Shown here one piece after another: positions 16,002 to 24,053 of a DNA stretch of 64,000 bases. Below the pieces are notes generated by a model. It was not told where the DNA came from, ran no database searches, and saw only the letters and a program-made list of their open reading frames with translations. The position numbers and the translations under genes were made by a program. Source of the DNA: Acidimicrobium ferrooxidans (GTDB taxonomy: Bacteria; Actinomycetota; Geothermincolia; Fen-727; Anoxymicrobiaceae); assembly GCA_020723485.1 (NCBI GenBank), contig DYIU01000002.1, forward strand, positions 157,543-221,542, in the 5' to 3' direction. Each line of letters begins with the position of its first letter. Within the stretch, counting starts at the first letter, position 1.

Positions 16002-16439
16002 TCAGAACTGGTTGAAGAAACCTTTCTCGCGCATCCATTTCCTGTCTTCCGCGGAGACCTCTATGTTCGCCGGGGTGAGCAGGAAGACCATCTCCGCGAC
16101 CCGCTGGATGCCACCGTCCAGTCCGTAGGTGAGACCGCTCACGAAATCTATGAGGCGCTTTGCCAGCTCCCTGTCGATGTTCTGCAGGTTGACGATAACA
16201 GGCGTATCGTTCTTGAACTTGGCCCCTATCTGTTCGGCGTCGTTGAAGCTCTTGGGCTCGACCACGTGCACCCGGGCCGTCGACTCCGGGACCGGCTGCA
16301 GAACCCTCTCCGAGCCCCTCCTCCGCGGTACCCTGTCGGAAATCTCCTCCACCGCTTCTTCACGGGCTCGCATCTCCCCGAATTCGTCTGGCTCCTTGAG
16401 ACCCAGCCATTCGGCGACCCTGCCCCAGAAACCGGGCAT
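16002..16439 (-). CDS. sepF: Cell division protein SepF
   Basis: A 145-residue FtsZ-associated protein. The N-terminal amphipathic helix (MPGFWGRVAEWLGL) is the membrane anchor of the family; a variable linker leads to the conserved C-terminal domain with VHVVEPKSFNDAEQI, VIVNLQNIDRELAKRLIDF and GLTYGLDGGI. AAGGAGG lies eight bases before the ATG. In bacteria lacking FtsA/ZipA, SepF tethers FtsZ filaments to the membrane. Confidence 0.93.
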   Translation of the reverse strand: MPGFWGRVAEWLGLKEPDEFGEMRAREEAVEEISDRVPRRRGSERVLQPVPESTARVHVVEPKSFNDAEQIGAKFKNDTPVIVNLQNIDRELAKRLIDFVSGLTYGLDGGIQRVAEMVFLLTPANIEVSAEDRKWMREKGFFNQF

Positions 16440-16474
16440 CTAAACGACCTCCTTGCCTTGCCTTCTTTCAGGCG

Positions 16475-17161
16475 CTACCGCGGACCGAATATCGCGGTCC
16501 CGATCCGAACACAGGTGGAGCCTTCCTCGACCGCCACCTCGAAATCGTTCGTCATACCCATCGAGAGCACCGGTCCCTCCGGGACCCCCTGCGCCCCCGA
16601 CAGCTCCCCCGCCAGCTCATAGAGCCTCCTGAAGACCCAGCGCACCTCCTCCGGGTCCTCGACCAGCGGGGCTATCGTCGAGAATCCTCTCACGTTGATA
16701 CCGGGCATCCCTCCGGTCGCATCGAACGCTTCGGCGAGCTCCTCCGGCCCGAAACCCGACTTGCTCTCCTCGCCGGCCATGTTCACCTGCAGGAGAACCT
16801 CTTGAACGATCCCGACTTCCAGCGCCCGAACACTCAGCTCCTCGGCGAGCCGTAGGCTGTCTACAGAATGCACCAGCCTTACCCGGCCCACCACCTGCCG
16901 GACCTTGTTGCGCTGAAGGTGGCCGATGAAGTCCCATTCCACGGGACCCTCGACCGACCCCATCTTGGTCAGCAGCTCCTGGACCCTGTTCTCCCCCGCT
17001 ACTCTTACCCCGCCCCTAACGGCCTCGTCGACCTCGTCGGGGGACCTGTTCTTCGTAGCGGCAAGCAACGTCACGCGCTCAGCATCCCGGCCCGCCCGCA
17101 GCGCGGCCGACTCGATGCGCGACTGCACCTCTCTGATGTTTTCCGAAATCTGCTTCTCCAT
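16475..17161 (-). CDS. yggS: PLP homeostasis protein (YggS/PROSC family)
   Basis: A 228-residue single-domain fold-III PLP-binding protein. Lys37 in LLAATKNRS is the PLP Schiff-base residue; AGENRVQELLTK, WDFIGHLQRNK, HSVDS, VLLQVNMAGEESKSGF and LSMGMTNDFEVAVEEGST are the family blocks. It buffers pyridoxal phosphate and affects amino-acid pools; it is not a racemase. The ribosome-binding site is weak (GGAAGCG). Confidence 0.93.
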   Translation of the reverse strand: MEKQISENIREVQSRIESAALRAGRDAERVTLLAATKNRSPDEVDEAVRGGVRVAGENRVQELLTKMGSVEGPVEWDFIGHLQRNKVRQVVGRVRLVHSVDSLRLAEELSVRALEVGIVQEVLLQVNMAGEESKSGFGPEELAEAFDATGGMPGINVRGFSTIAPLVEDPEEVRWVFRRLYELAGELSGAQGVPEGPVLSMGMTNDFEVAVEEGSTCVRIGTAIFGPR

Positions 17162-17227
17162 AGTTTTTTCGCTTCCGTCAAACGTTATTCCTTCAACCCC
17201 CGGCGCGCCCCCCTCGAGCCATCGCGC

Positions 17228-17506
17228 TCAGTATCTGACCTCGAAGCCCCGCTCCCCGGCCGGCTCCTGCCACTCTACGTCGACGGAGTCGACACGGGCT
17301 CCCGGCGGCCCGCTCCTCGCCCACTCGACGGCCTCCTCGACAGGCAGTCGCTCGCCCTCGAAAACCGCCTCCACCGTCCCGTCCGGCACGTTCCTCACCC
17401 AGCCGGAAAGCCCCAGCGACGAGGCGGTCCGCCTGGTCTCCGCACGGAAGAACACGCCCTGGACCAGGCCTCTCACTGTGACGTGCGCCCTGGCAATTCC
17501 TGCCAT
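17228..17506 (-). CDS. acyP: Acylphosphatase
   Basis: A 92-residue enzyme hydrolysing acyl phosphates. The active-site loop is VRGLVQGVFFRAETRRTA (catalytic Arg in FFRAET) and the Asn motif is LGLSGWVRNVPDGTVEAVFEG. The ATG at 17506 immediately follows the pgeF stop. A longer upstream extension in the same frame is the out-of-frame shadow of pgeF and is rejected. Confidence 0.9.
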   Translation of the reverse strand: MAGIARAHVTVRGLVQGVFFRAETRRTASSLGLSGWVRNVPDGTVEAVFEGERLPVEEAVEWARSGPPGARVDSVDVEWQEPAGERGFEVRY

Positions 17507-17508
17507 GC

Positions 17509-18336
17509 TCAGCCCCAGTCCTCGCCCAGGACCGCGGCGAACCCTCCCTGCCTGCCGCAAGTCCCACCCGAAGCGCGGAACGAGAAGTGACCCTCGCCGC
17601 AGCACGTGCAGGTCCCTGAGCCGAAAATGTTGCCGGCCGACACCCCGGCCTCCAGCAGCTGCAGCTCGCAAGCACGCTCCATGTCCAGGAAGGTCTTTCC
17701 GGTGTCATCATCCGGTCTTGTCACCGTGTCACCGAAGCGCCTGACAAAATCCGCTCCCACGTCCTCGCCGACCTCCATGCAACAGCTCCTGATGTGCGGT
17801 CCCATGAAGACGAGTATCTCTCCGGGAGGGCACACGGCAAAGCCGGCAAGCGCCCTCAAGGCAGCCGCGGTGGCGCCGCCCAGGGCGCCCCGCCATCCCG
17901 CGTGCGCCACGGCTACCGCCCTGCCGCAGGCTCCGCCCGTGGCGACCATGACAACGGGCAGGCAGTCGGCGGTCAATACGCAGAGCGCGCAGTCGGGCTG
18001 GCCCGTCACGAGGGCGTCGGTCCTCGGCAGGCCCGAGAGGAAATCCCTGGCTCCGCGCCCGACCTCCAGAGGGCCCGCTACACTGACCCTCGCGCCGTGG
18101 ACCTGCCTTCCCACGACCCACCTCTCGAGAGGCGCCCCCAGCGCGCGGGAGACCAACAGCCTGTTCGCGGTGACATCGCCGGGAGCGTCCCCCACGTCGT
18201 AGGAGAGGTTGAGGCTCGAGCAGGCACCGGTGCTGACGCCTCCTTCCCTCCCCGTGAACGCTACGACCACCCCGCGTTCGAGCAGTTCGCCCGCTGCAAG
18301 CACGTCTATGCCGCCCAGCGCGATGCGGTCCAGCAT
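17509..18336 (-). CDS. pgeF: YlmD/PgeF-family purine nucleoside phosphorylase / peptidoglycan editing factor
   Basis: A 275-residue member of the former polyphenol-oxidase (laccase domain) family, a metal-dependent purine nucleoside phosphorylase and adenosine deaminase in characterised members. Metal ligands are visible in GRQVHGARV, LTADCLPVVM and AVAHAGWRGALGG; GPHIRSCCMEVGEDV and the Cys-rich CTCCGEGHFSFR are conserved. It lies upstream of acyP with almost no gap and downstream of the CBS-domain membrane protein, in the usual ylm-type division neighbourhood. Confidence 0.88.
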   Translation of the reverse strand: MLDRIALGGIDVLAAGELLERGVVVAFTGREGGVSTGACSSLNLSYDVGDAPGDVTANRLLVSRALGAPLERWVVGRQVHGARVSVAGPLEVGRGARDFLSGLPRTDALVTGQPDCALCVLTADCLPVVMVATGGACGRAVAVAHAGWRGALGGATAAALRALAGFAVCPPGEILVFMGPHIRSCCMEVGEDVGADFVRRFGDTVTRPDDDTGKTFLDMERACELQLLEAGVSAGNIFGSGTCTCCGEGHFSFRASGGTCGRQGGFAAVLGEDWG

Positions 18337-18345
18337 GAGGAGCCC

Positions 18346-19632
18346 TCAATCCCGCCTGGAGTCCCGGTCCTCCGGCAGCAGCTCGATGAGCACCTTGGAG
18401 ATGCGGTTGTTTCGGAGCTTCTCCACCTTTACGGCGAGGCCGTTGTACACGAGTGACTCGCCCGGTATGGGAACGTGACCGAGGACCTTCAAGACCAGGC
18501 CCCCTACCGAGTCGACGTCCTCCTCGGCCGGTATGTCCACCTGCAGGATCTCAGCGAGGTCCTCCAGGTTCAGGCGGGCGTCCACGCGGAACCTGTTCTC
18601 CGCCACCTTCTCGAACAGCTCCAGTTCGCGGTCGAACTCGTCGAATATCTCCCCAACGATCTCCTCCAGCAGGTCCTCTATCGTCACGAGGCCGGCCACC
18701 GTGCCGTACTCGTCGACAACGATGGCGATGTGCACCTTTCTCTGCTGGAGCTCCTTCAAAAGGTCGCTCAGGACCTTGGTCTCCGGGATGATGAAAGCGT
18801 CTCTCACAAGCCCGCGGACGTCCTGGTCGAGCCTCCCCTCCTGGAGGCAGCGCATGAGATCCTTCGCGTAGAGCACGCCGGTGATGTTGTCCAGCTCGCC
18901 GTCGAAGACCGGTATCCTCGAGTACCCGTGCTCGATGGTAAGCACAAGCGCGTCTTTGACGGTGGCGTCCGCCGGGAGCGTGACCATGTCGGGACGGGGC
19001 ACCATGACCTCGCGCACGAGCGTGTCGGAGAACTCGAAGACGGAGTGGATCATCTCCTTCTCCTCCTCCTCGATCACGTCGCTCTCCTCCGCCGCGCTCA
19101 CGAGCGCCTTGATCTCCCCCTCGTCCGTCACGAGGCCCTCCCTCGCCACGTCGGCCTTCCCGAGGACGGTCAGGATACCTCTGGCGATCCACTCGAACAG
19201 TATTGCCAGGGGCCTCAGTACGCGGCTTATCAGTGTGACCGGGCCGGTGACGGCAAGGGCCATCCTCTCCGAGTTCTTGCTCGCGGCGGCTTTCGGCACC
19301 AGCTCCCCGAAGACGAACATCAGGGCCGTTATGACCGCGGTCCCGACCGCCACCCCCATCCCGGCGTTGCCGGTCAGCTCGGTGGTGAGCCACGTGGCCA
19401 GCGAGGCGGTCGTGAGCTGCACCGTCAGTACCATGAGCAGCAGGGGGGGGAGAAACCGGTCGGGGTCCTCTATGAGCTTCTCCAGCCTGGAGGCGTTCCT
19501 GACCTTTTTCTCCACGAGGTACCGCACCCTGATACGGCTCACGCGCATAAGGGACGTCTCGGAAGCGGCGAGGAACGCCGCCACCCCTATCAGGATGACC
19601 ATGCTCGTTATTCCCAGGATCAAACCCAACAA
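18346..19632 (-). CDS. CNNM/CorC-type CBS-domain membrane protein
   Basis: A 428-residue hemolysin-C/CorC family protein. Residues 1-180 form a DUF21 (CNNM) membrane domain with several helices and the motif AASETSLMRVSRIR; residues about 200-330 are two CBS domains (VMVPRPDMVTL and VHIAIVVDEYGTVAGLVTIE); the end is a CorC/HlyC domain. The TTG start has GGAG seven bases upstream. Such proteins act in Mg2+ efflux/homeostasis or related ion transport; the exact ion is unknown here. It follows pgpH-ybeY, its common bacterial position. Confidence 0.85.
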   Translation of the reverse strand: MLGLILGITSMVILIGVAAFLAASETSLMRVSRIRVRYLVEKKVRNASRLEKLIEDPDRFLPPLLLMVLTVQLTTASLATWLTTELTGNAGMGVAVGTAVITALMFVFGELVPKAAASKNSERMALAVTGPVTLISRVLRPLAILFEWIARGILTVLGKADVAREGLVTDEGEIKALVSAAEESDVIEEEEKEMIHSVFEFSDTLVREVMVPRPDMVTLPADATVKDALVLTIEHGYSRIPVFDGELDNITGVLYAKDLMRCLQEGRLDQDVRGLVRDAFIIPETKVLSDLLKELQQRKVHIAIVVDEYGTVAGLVTIEDLLEEIVGEIFDEFDRELELFEKVAENRFRVDARLNLEDLAEILQVDIPAEEDVDSVGGLVLKVLGHVPIPGESLVYNGLAVKVEKLRNNRISKVLIELLPEDRDSRRD

Positions 19633-19650
19633 TTCGTTTCTCCGTTCCGC

Positions 19651-20103
19651 CTAACTGATTATACTTCGACCGAGGAGGTGGCTTTCCATCTCCCGCATCG
19701 CCGCGGCGGCCTCGTCATCGGCGTCGTCGTAACCGAGAAGGTGGAGCAGGCCGTGCGCCGCGAGGAGTTCCAGCTCCTCGGTCAGCGTCTCGCCCCGCGC
19801 GGCCGCCTGCCGTTCCGCCACCGGCACGCAGATCGCGATGTCACCCAACGGCTCACCCGTCTCCGCGCGTCCGCGCCCCGTGTCGCCGGCCTCCGTCATC
19901 GGGAACGCGAGCACGTCGGTCGGCTCGTCGAGCCCCCTGTACCGCGAGTTGAGACGGCGCATCTCTTCCTCGCTCACGAGCGCCACGCTCAGCTCACCGC
20001 CCGCTCGCCCGAGCAGCTCACGCGTCATCCCCTTTATGGACCTCATGAGCCGGCGAAGCTCACTGCGTCGCAGCGGCGCCTGCGCCGTGACCTGGACCCG
20101 CAT
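19651..20103 (-). CDS. ybeY: Endoribonuclease YbeY, with an altered metal site
   Basis: A 150-residue rRNA-maturation factor. LNSRYRGLDEPTDVLAFPM (about 51-69) and LGDIAICV are typical. The zinc motif is normally HGxLHLxGYDH; here it reads HGLLHLLGYDD, with His117 and His121 present but Asp127 in place of the third His. Asp can ligate metal, so activity may remain. The gene overlaps the 3' end of the pgpH gene by 44 bases, in the conserved phoH-pgpH-ybeY order. Confidence 0.9.
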   Translation of the reverse strand: MRVQVTAQAPLRRSELRRLMRSIKGMTRELLGRAGGELSVALVSEEEMRRLNSRYRGLDEPTDVLAFPMTEAGDTGRGRAETGEPLGDIAICVPVAERQAAARGETLTEELELLAAHGLLHLLGYDDADDEAAAAMREMESHLLGRSIIS

Positions 20104-22210
20104 TTCCCACGCTCCTGGACGGTTGCCCGGGGTAGTCGATCCTCGGGTGGTGGCTCCCTATCAGGATCCTGGCGAAGACCTTTTTGATCCTCGCGATGTC
20201 ACTGAAGGTCAGATCGCACTCATCCAGCTGGCCGTCCTCCAGCTTGCCGTTTACGATCCTCTCGACTGTCTGCTCTATCGCAGAGGCGGACGGACGCTCC
20301 AGGGCCCTCGTGCCCGCCTCCACGGAATCGGCCAGCATCAGTATGCCGGCGGTGCGTCTCTGCGGCTTCGTGAAGTGGTACCTGAACCTGTTCTCGTCCA
20401 CCGGCTCGCCGTCCGCCTGTTCCACCGCCTTCTCGTAGAAGAACCTCACCACGCTGGTGCCGTGGTGCTGCTCGATTATCTCGATGAGGTCCGGCGGCAC
20501 GTGGTATTTCTCGAGCATCTCCACCCCGTCCCTGACGTGGGACGTGATTATTATGCTCGAGAGGTTGGGGCTTATGTCCCTGTGCATGTTGGAGCCCTCG
20601 GGCTGGTTCTCCACGAAGAACTGCGGCCTGAGCATCTTGCCGACGTCGTGGTAGTAGGCGGTAACGCGCGCGAGCATCTGGTCGCTCCCTACCTCGCGCG
20701 CCGCCGCCTCGGCGAGGTTCGCCACCATTATGCTGTGCGAGTAAGTACCGGGCGCCTTCACAGAAAGGTCTTTCAGCATGGGCTGCTCGGGTGAGCCGAG
20801 CTCGAGCAGCCAGGTGTTAGTGGTGATGCGGAAAGTCGTCTCCAGGAACGGCAGGCTGCCCAGGGCGGCGATCGTGCACAGGGCCCCGTTCAAAAAGCCT
20901 ATGGCCGTGTTTACCAGGAGGCCCTGGTTCACCTGTGTCAGGGCGGTGGTCCCGAAGGCGGTGAGCGCGACCCACAGGGCGGTATAGAGCCCGGCCCGCC
21001 GTAGCTCGTGCCTTGTCGAGAAACGCGTGATGTAGAGCGCCGGGAAGAACCCGGACAGCAGGGCGAACGCCGATAGCGAGAAGTTGCCGTTGGTCACAAC
21101 GCCGGTCACCATCGCGCACACTATGGAAAGCACGATGGCTATGCCGCTGTCGAACAGCACCGCCGCTATCATGGTCACCGCCGCCGCGGGCATCAGGTAT
21201 CCCCAGAAGGGAGACCAGCTCCGGGACGCGACGTCGAGCACCTTCGCGAGGAGCGCGTAGACGATTACCATGTTGCCCATCAGGGCCAGCAGTCCGGGGC
21301 TGTCGTAGTACACCCTCCTGTACCTGGCCATGAACATCCCTGCAAGCCCGAGGAGTATCAGCGTGAAGACGGCGGTGTAAAGCAGGTTCAACGGGGAAAA
21401 TGTCGACCTGGTGAACCCGAGTGTCTTCAGCAGCTCGACCTGCTCGTCGGTAACCACCTCGCCCTTGCTTACGACTACCTCTCCCTGGAGCCTAGTGGTG
21501 ATCACCGGCCTGACCGCGTCTCTGGCCGCCTTCTTCCGGCGGTCGGTCTGTACCTTGTCCAGAACCGCGTTTGCGGTGATGTAGTCAGAAGATAGCTGCA
21601 TGAGCAGCCTCTGGAGCACCGGGTCTGAGAGCGGAGGATTCGAGGCGATAGAACGGGCTTTCTCCCTGGCTTCGTCCAGACCCTCCGGGGTGATCTGTTC
21701 CTCCATCACGATGCTGGCGAGTTTCTTCGCCGTGGTCTCCAGGTTGTCCCTCGCCTCGGCGCCCAGCAGGAGCAGGGCTTCCACGTCCGGTCCCGACAGG
21801 CTGGTCCCTGTAAGTTCGGACAGGGTGGCCGCTTTCTGCTGCAGGCTCTGCTGGCCCGCGTTCACCTCGTCAGCGGTGTCGAAGAATTCGGAGATCTGGC
21901 GCTCGACATTTCCTGACGCCTTAGGGTCGCTCACGTAGACATTCTCAATAGCGGCCGCCGCCGCGTCCCTGGCCTCCTCGGTGCCGGCCTTGTCGATGTA
22001 CTGGACCGTCTTCGGGGCGATGACAGTGCGGGGGCTTGGCTCACCCGCGTCGACCAGGGAACCGAAAGGTGATATCTCGACGGACATTATGAGCACGAGG
22101 ATGACCAGGACGTATCCCGCCACCAGGAGCCTCCTCCTGCCCAGCGGTATCTTCCTCGAGCGGGCGCGCAGGCGCTCCACCGTGTCCAGGTATCGCTCGC
22201 GAACGCTCAT
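20060..22210 (-). CDS. pgpH: 7TM-HD cyclic-di-AMP phosphodiesterase (PgpH family)
   Basis: A 716-residue membrane protein. An N-terminal helix (about 28-45) is followed by an extracytoplasmic domain (to about 270), about seven membrane helices (280-470) and a C-terminal HD domain with APGTYSHSIMVANL, YYHDVGKM and ITSHVRDGVEM. The family hydrolyses c-di-AMP to pApA. The last 40 residues are low-complexity and overlap ybeY. PhoH lies upstream with a one-base gap. The HD His-Asp pair is intact, so the protein is probably active. Confidence 0.88.
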   Translation of the reverse strand: MSVRERYLDTVERLRARSRKIPLGRRRLLVAGYVLVILVLIMSVEISPFGSLVDAGEPSPRTVIAPKTVQYIDKAGTEEARDAAAAAIENVYVSDPKASGNVERQISEFFDTADEVNAGQQSLQQKAATLSELTGTSLSGPDVEALLLLGAEARDNLETTAKKLASIVMEEQITPEGLDEAREKARSIASNPPLSDPVLQRLLMQLSSDYITANAVLDKVQTDRRKKAARDAVRPVITTRLQGEVVVSKGEVVTDEQVELLKTLGFTRSTFSPLNLLYTAVFTLILLGLAGMFMARYRRVYYDSPGLLALMGNMVIVYALLAKVLDVASRSWSPFWGYLMPAAAVTMIAAVLFDSGIAIVLSIVCAMVTGVVTNGNFSLSAFALLSGFFPALYITRFSTRHELRRAGLYTALWVALTAFGTTALTQVNQGLLVNTAIGFLNGALCTIAALGSLPFLETTFRITTNTWLLELGSPEQPMLKDLSVKAPGTYSHSIMVANLAEAAAREVGSDQMLARVTAYYHDVGKMLRPQFFVENQPEGSNMHRDISPNLSSIIITSHVRDGVEMLEKYHVPPDLIEIIEQHHGTSVVRFFYEKAVEQADGEPVDENRFRYHFTKPQRRTAGILMLADSVEAGTRALERPSASAIEQTVERIVNGKLEDGQLDECDLTFSDIARIKKVFARILIGSHHPRIDYPGQPSRSVGNAGPGHGAGAAATQ

Positions 22211-22211
22211 C

Positions 22212-23213
22212 TCAACCGCCGGGTCGGAGCGGCGGCGTTGATTCCGCCTCGTATGCCTTGTAGGCCTCGACGATCTGCTGGACGATCTTGTGCCTCACCA
22301 CGTCCCTGGCGTCCAGGTAGGCGAAGGCAACGCCCTCTATCTCAGAGAGGATGTTCCGCACCAGCTTGAGCCCCGAGGCAACCTCCTTGGGAAGGTCTAT
22401 CTGGGTGATGTCGCCGGTAATCACAGCCCTGCTGCCGAAACCCAGCCGGGTCAGGAACATCTTCATCTGCTCCGGGCTGGTGTTCTGGGCCTCGTCTAGT
22501 ATGATGAACGAGTCGTTGAGGGTCCGCCCGCGCATGTAGGCGAGCGGCGCCACCTCGATGATACCCTGCTCGTTCATCCTCGCGAACTTCTCGGCGCCGA
22601 GCATCTCGTACAGGGCGTCGTACAGCGGGCGGAGGTACGGGTCCACCTTCTGGTAGAGGTCACCGGGCAGGAAGCCCAGCTTCTCGCCGGCTTCGACGGC
22701 AGGCCGCGTCAGTATCAGCCTGTCCACCTTGCGGTCGAGCAGGCACTGCACGGCGTAAGCCAGGGCCAGGTATGTCTTGCCGGTGCCCGCCGGACCGATG
22801 CTGAAGACTATGGTGTTTGAGCGCATGAGCTCGACGTAGCCCTTCTGCCCAACGGTCTTGGGCCGGATTATCTTGCCGGGCGCCGTGAGCACGGCGTCTC
22901 GGAATATCTCGGTGGGCTTTATGTCCTCGCCCTTCTTGATCATCTCGATGGCGACGGCGAGGTTCTCGGGTGTTATCACCAATCCCTCGTCCAGCAGCTC
23001 GATGAGCTCCTCGAAGAGCCGCGTGCATTCGTCGGTCTCGGAGGCCTCCCCGCTGATGTCTATCTCGTTTCCCCGGGCGACGATGCGGCACCCGAAGGCG
23101 GCTTCGACCATTTTCAGGAAGCGGTCCTCCTGCCCGAGCAGCGATACCATGGGCTGGCCGTGCGGAACGACTATCTTTACCTCGGCGGTTTCGCCCAATT
23201 CAGAAGACCTCAT
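22212..23213 (-). CDS. phoH: PhoH-like ATPase
   Basis: A 333-residue P-loop protein. An N-terminal KH-like segment (about 10-75) precedes the ATPase core: Walker A FSIGPAGTGKTYLA, TRPAVEAGEKLGFLPGD, Walker B FIILDEAQNTSPEQMKMFLT and VITGDITQIDLP. The family is linked to RNA metabolism and ribosome maturation with YbeY. The start has a weak ribosome-binding site; a TTG a few codons downstream is an alternative. Confidence 0.93.
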   Translation of the reverse strand: MRSSELGETAEVKIVVPHGQPMVSLLGQEDRFLKMVEAAFGCRIVARGNEIDISGEASETDECTRLFEELIELLDEGLVITPENLAVAIEMIKKGEDIKPTEIFRDAVLTAPGKIIRPKTVGQKGYVELMRSNTIVFSIGPAGTGKTYLALAYAVQCLLDRKVDRLILTRPAVEAGEKLGFLPGDLYQKVDPYLRPLYDALYEMLGAEKFARMNEQGIIEVAPLAYMRGRTLNDSFIILDEAQNTSPEQMKMFLTRLGFGSRAVITGDITQIDLPKEVASGLKLVRNILSEIEGVAFAYLDARDVVRHKIVQQIVEAYKAYEAESTPPLRPGG

Positions 23214-23241
23214 GAGAACGGTGGCTCATAATGGGAACATC

Positions 23242-23685
23242 TCACTTGAGCATCTCGCGGACCAACTGGTTGATCAGCTTTCCGTCGGCCTTACCCTTGA
23301 CCTTCGGCATCAGCTTGCCCATGACCCTGCCCAGGTCAGCCTGGGAGGTCGCGCCCACCTCGCTTATCGCCTCTTCAGCCAGGGAGCGGACTTCCTCCTC
23401 GGAGAGCTGCTCGGGAAGGTACTCCTGGATGACCGAGAGCTCGTAGGTCTCCTTGTCCACCAGGTCCTGTCTGCCGCCTTTGCCGAACTCCTCGATCGCC
23501 TCGCGGCGCCGCCTCGCTTCCCTGGCCACCACCGCGTCGAGCTCGTCGTCGTCGAGCTCTCCGCGCTTGGCGATCTCGGCGTTCTTGGCTTCGGCGAGTA
23601 TCATCCTCAGGGTGGATACGCGCAGCTTGTCCCCGGCCTTCAGGGCGGCTCTGCAATCGTCGCCCAGTCTTTCCTTCAAACCCAT
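23242..23685 (-). CDS. yqeY: GatB/YqeY domain protein
   Basis: A 147-residue protein with the YqeY fold: LRMILAEAKNAEIAKRGEL in the first half and ADLGRVMGKLMPKVKGKADG near the end, the segment shared with the tRNA-binding tail of GatB. Its cellular role is not firmly established. The ATG at 23685 has GAGGGG nine bases upstream; an upstream extension in the same frame is not conserved. It lies between the HIT gene and phoH. Confidence 0.88.
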   Translation of the reverse strand: MGLKERLGDDCRAALKAGDKLRVSTLRMILAEAKNAEIAKRGELDDDELDAVVAREARRRREAIEEFGKGGRQDLVDKETYELSVIQEYLPEQLSEEEVRSLAEEAISEVGATSQADLGRVMGKLMPKVKGKADGKLINQLVREMLK

Positions 23686-23702
23686 CTGATCGGTCCCCTC
23701 CT

Positions 23703-24047
23703 TCAACCGGGAGGCCACTTCATGAAACGCCCGCCGAGGAGGTGGAAGTGCAGGTGGTCAACCTCCTGCCCGGCTTCTTCTCCTATGTTACAGACTATCC
23801 TGTAGCCGGTCTGCCCGATGCCTTCACTCACCGCCACGTCGTTCGCGAGGGAGAAGATGTCTCCCAGCACCTCGCACCGGTCGGGGCCGAGGTCCTTGAG
23901 CTGCGGTATGTGCTGCTTTGGCACTATGAGAACGTGGACAGGAGCCTGCGGGTTGACGTCGCGGAACGCTATCGCGTTGGGCCTCTCGTCGATTATGTCC
24001 GCTCCTACCTCGCCACGGGCGATCCTGCAGAATATGCAATCGTCCAA
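23703..24047 (-). CDS. HIT-family (HINT-type) nucleotide hydrolase
   Basis: A 114-residue protein with CIFCRIARGE at the N-terminus, RDVNPQAPVHVLIVPKQHI, and the histidine triad HLHFHLLGGR near the end (about 98-107). HINT enzymes cleave adenosine phosphoramidates. Four residues of a possible zinc site (two Cys and the triad region) are visible. It starts at TTG with GGAGGG nine bases upstream and immediately follows mtaB. Confidence 0.92.
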   Translation of the reverse strand: MDDCIFCRIARGEVGADIIDERPNAIAFRDVNPQAPVHVLIVPKQHIPQLKDLGPDRCEVLGDIFSLANDVAVSEGIGQTGYRIVCNIGEEAGQEVDHLHFHLLGGRFMKWPPG

Positions 24048-24053
24048 AGGGTA

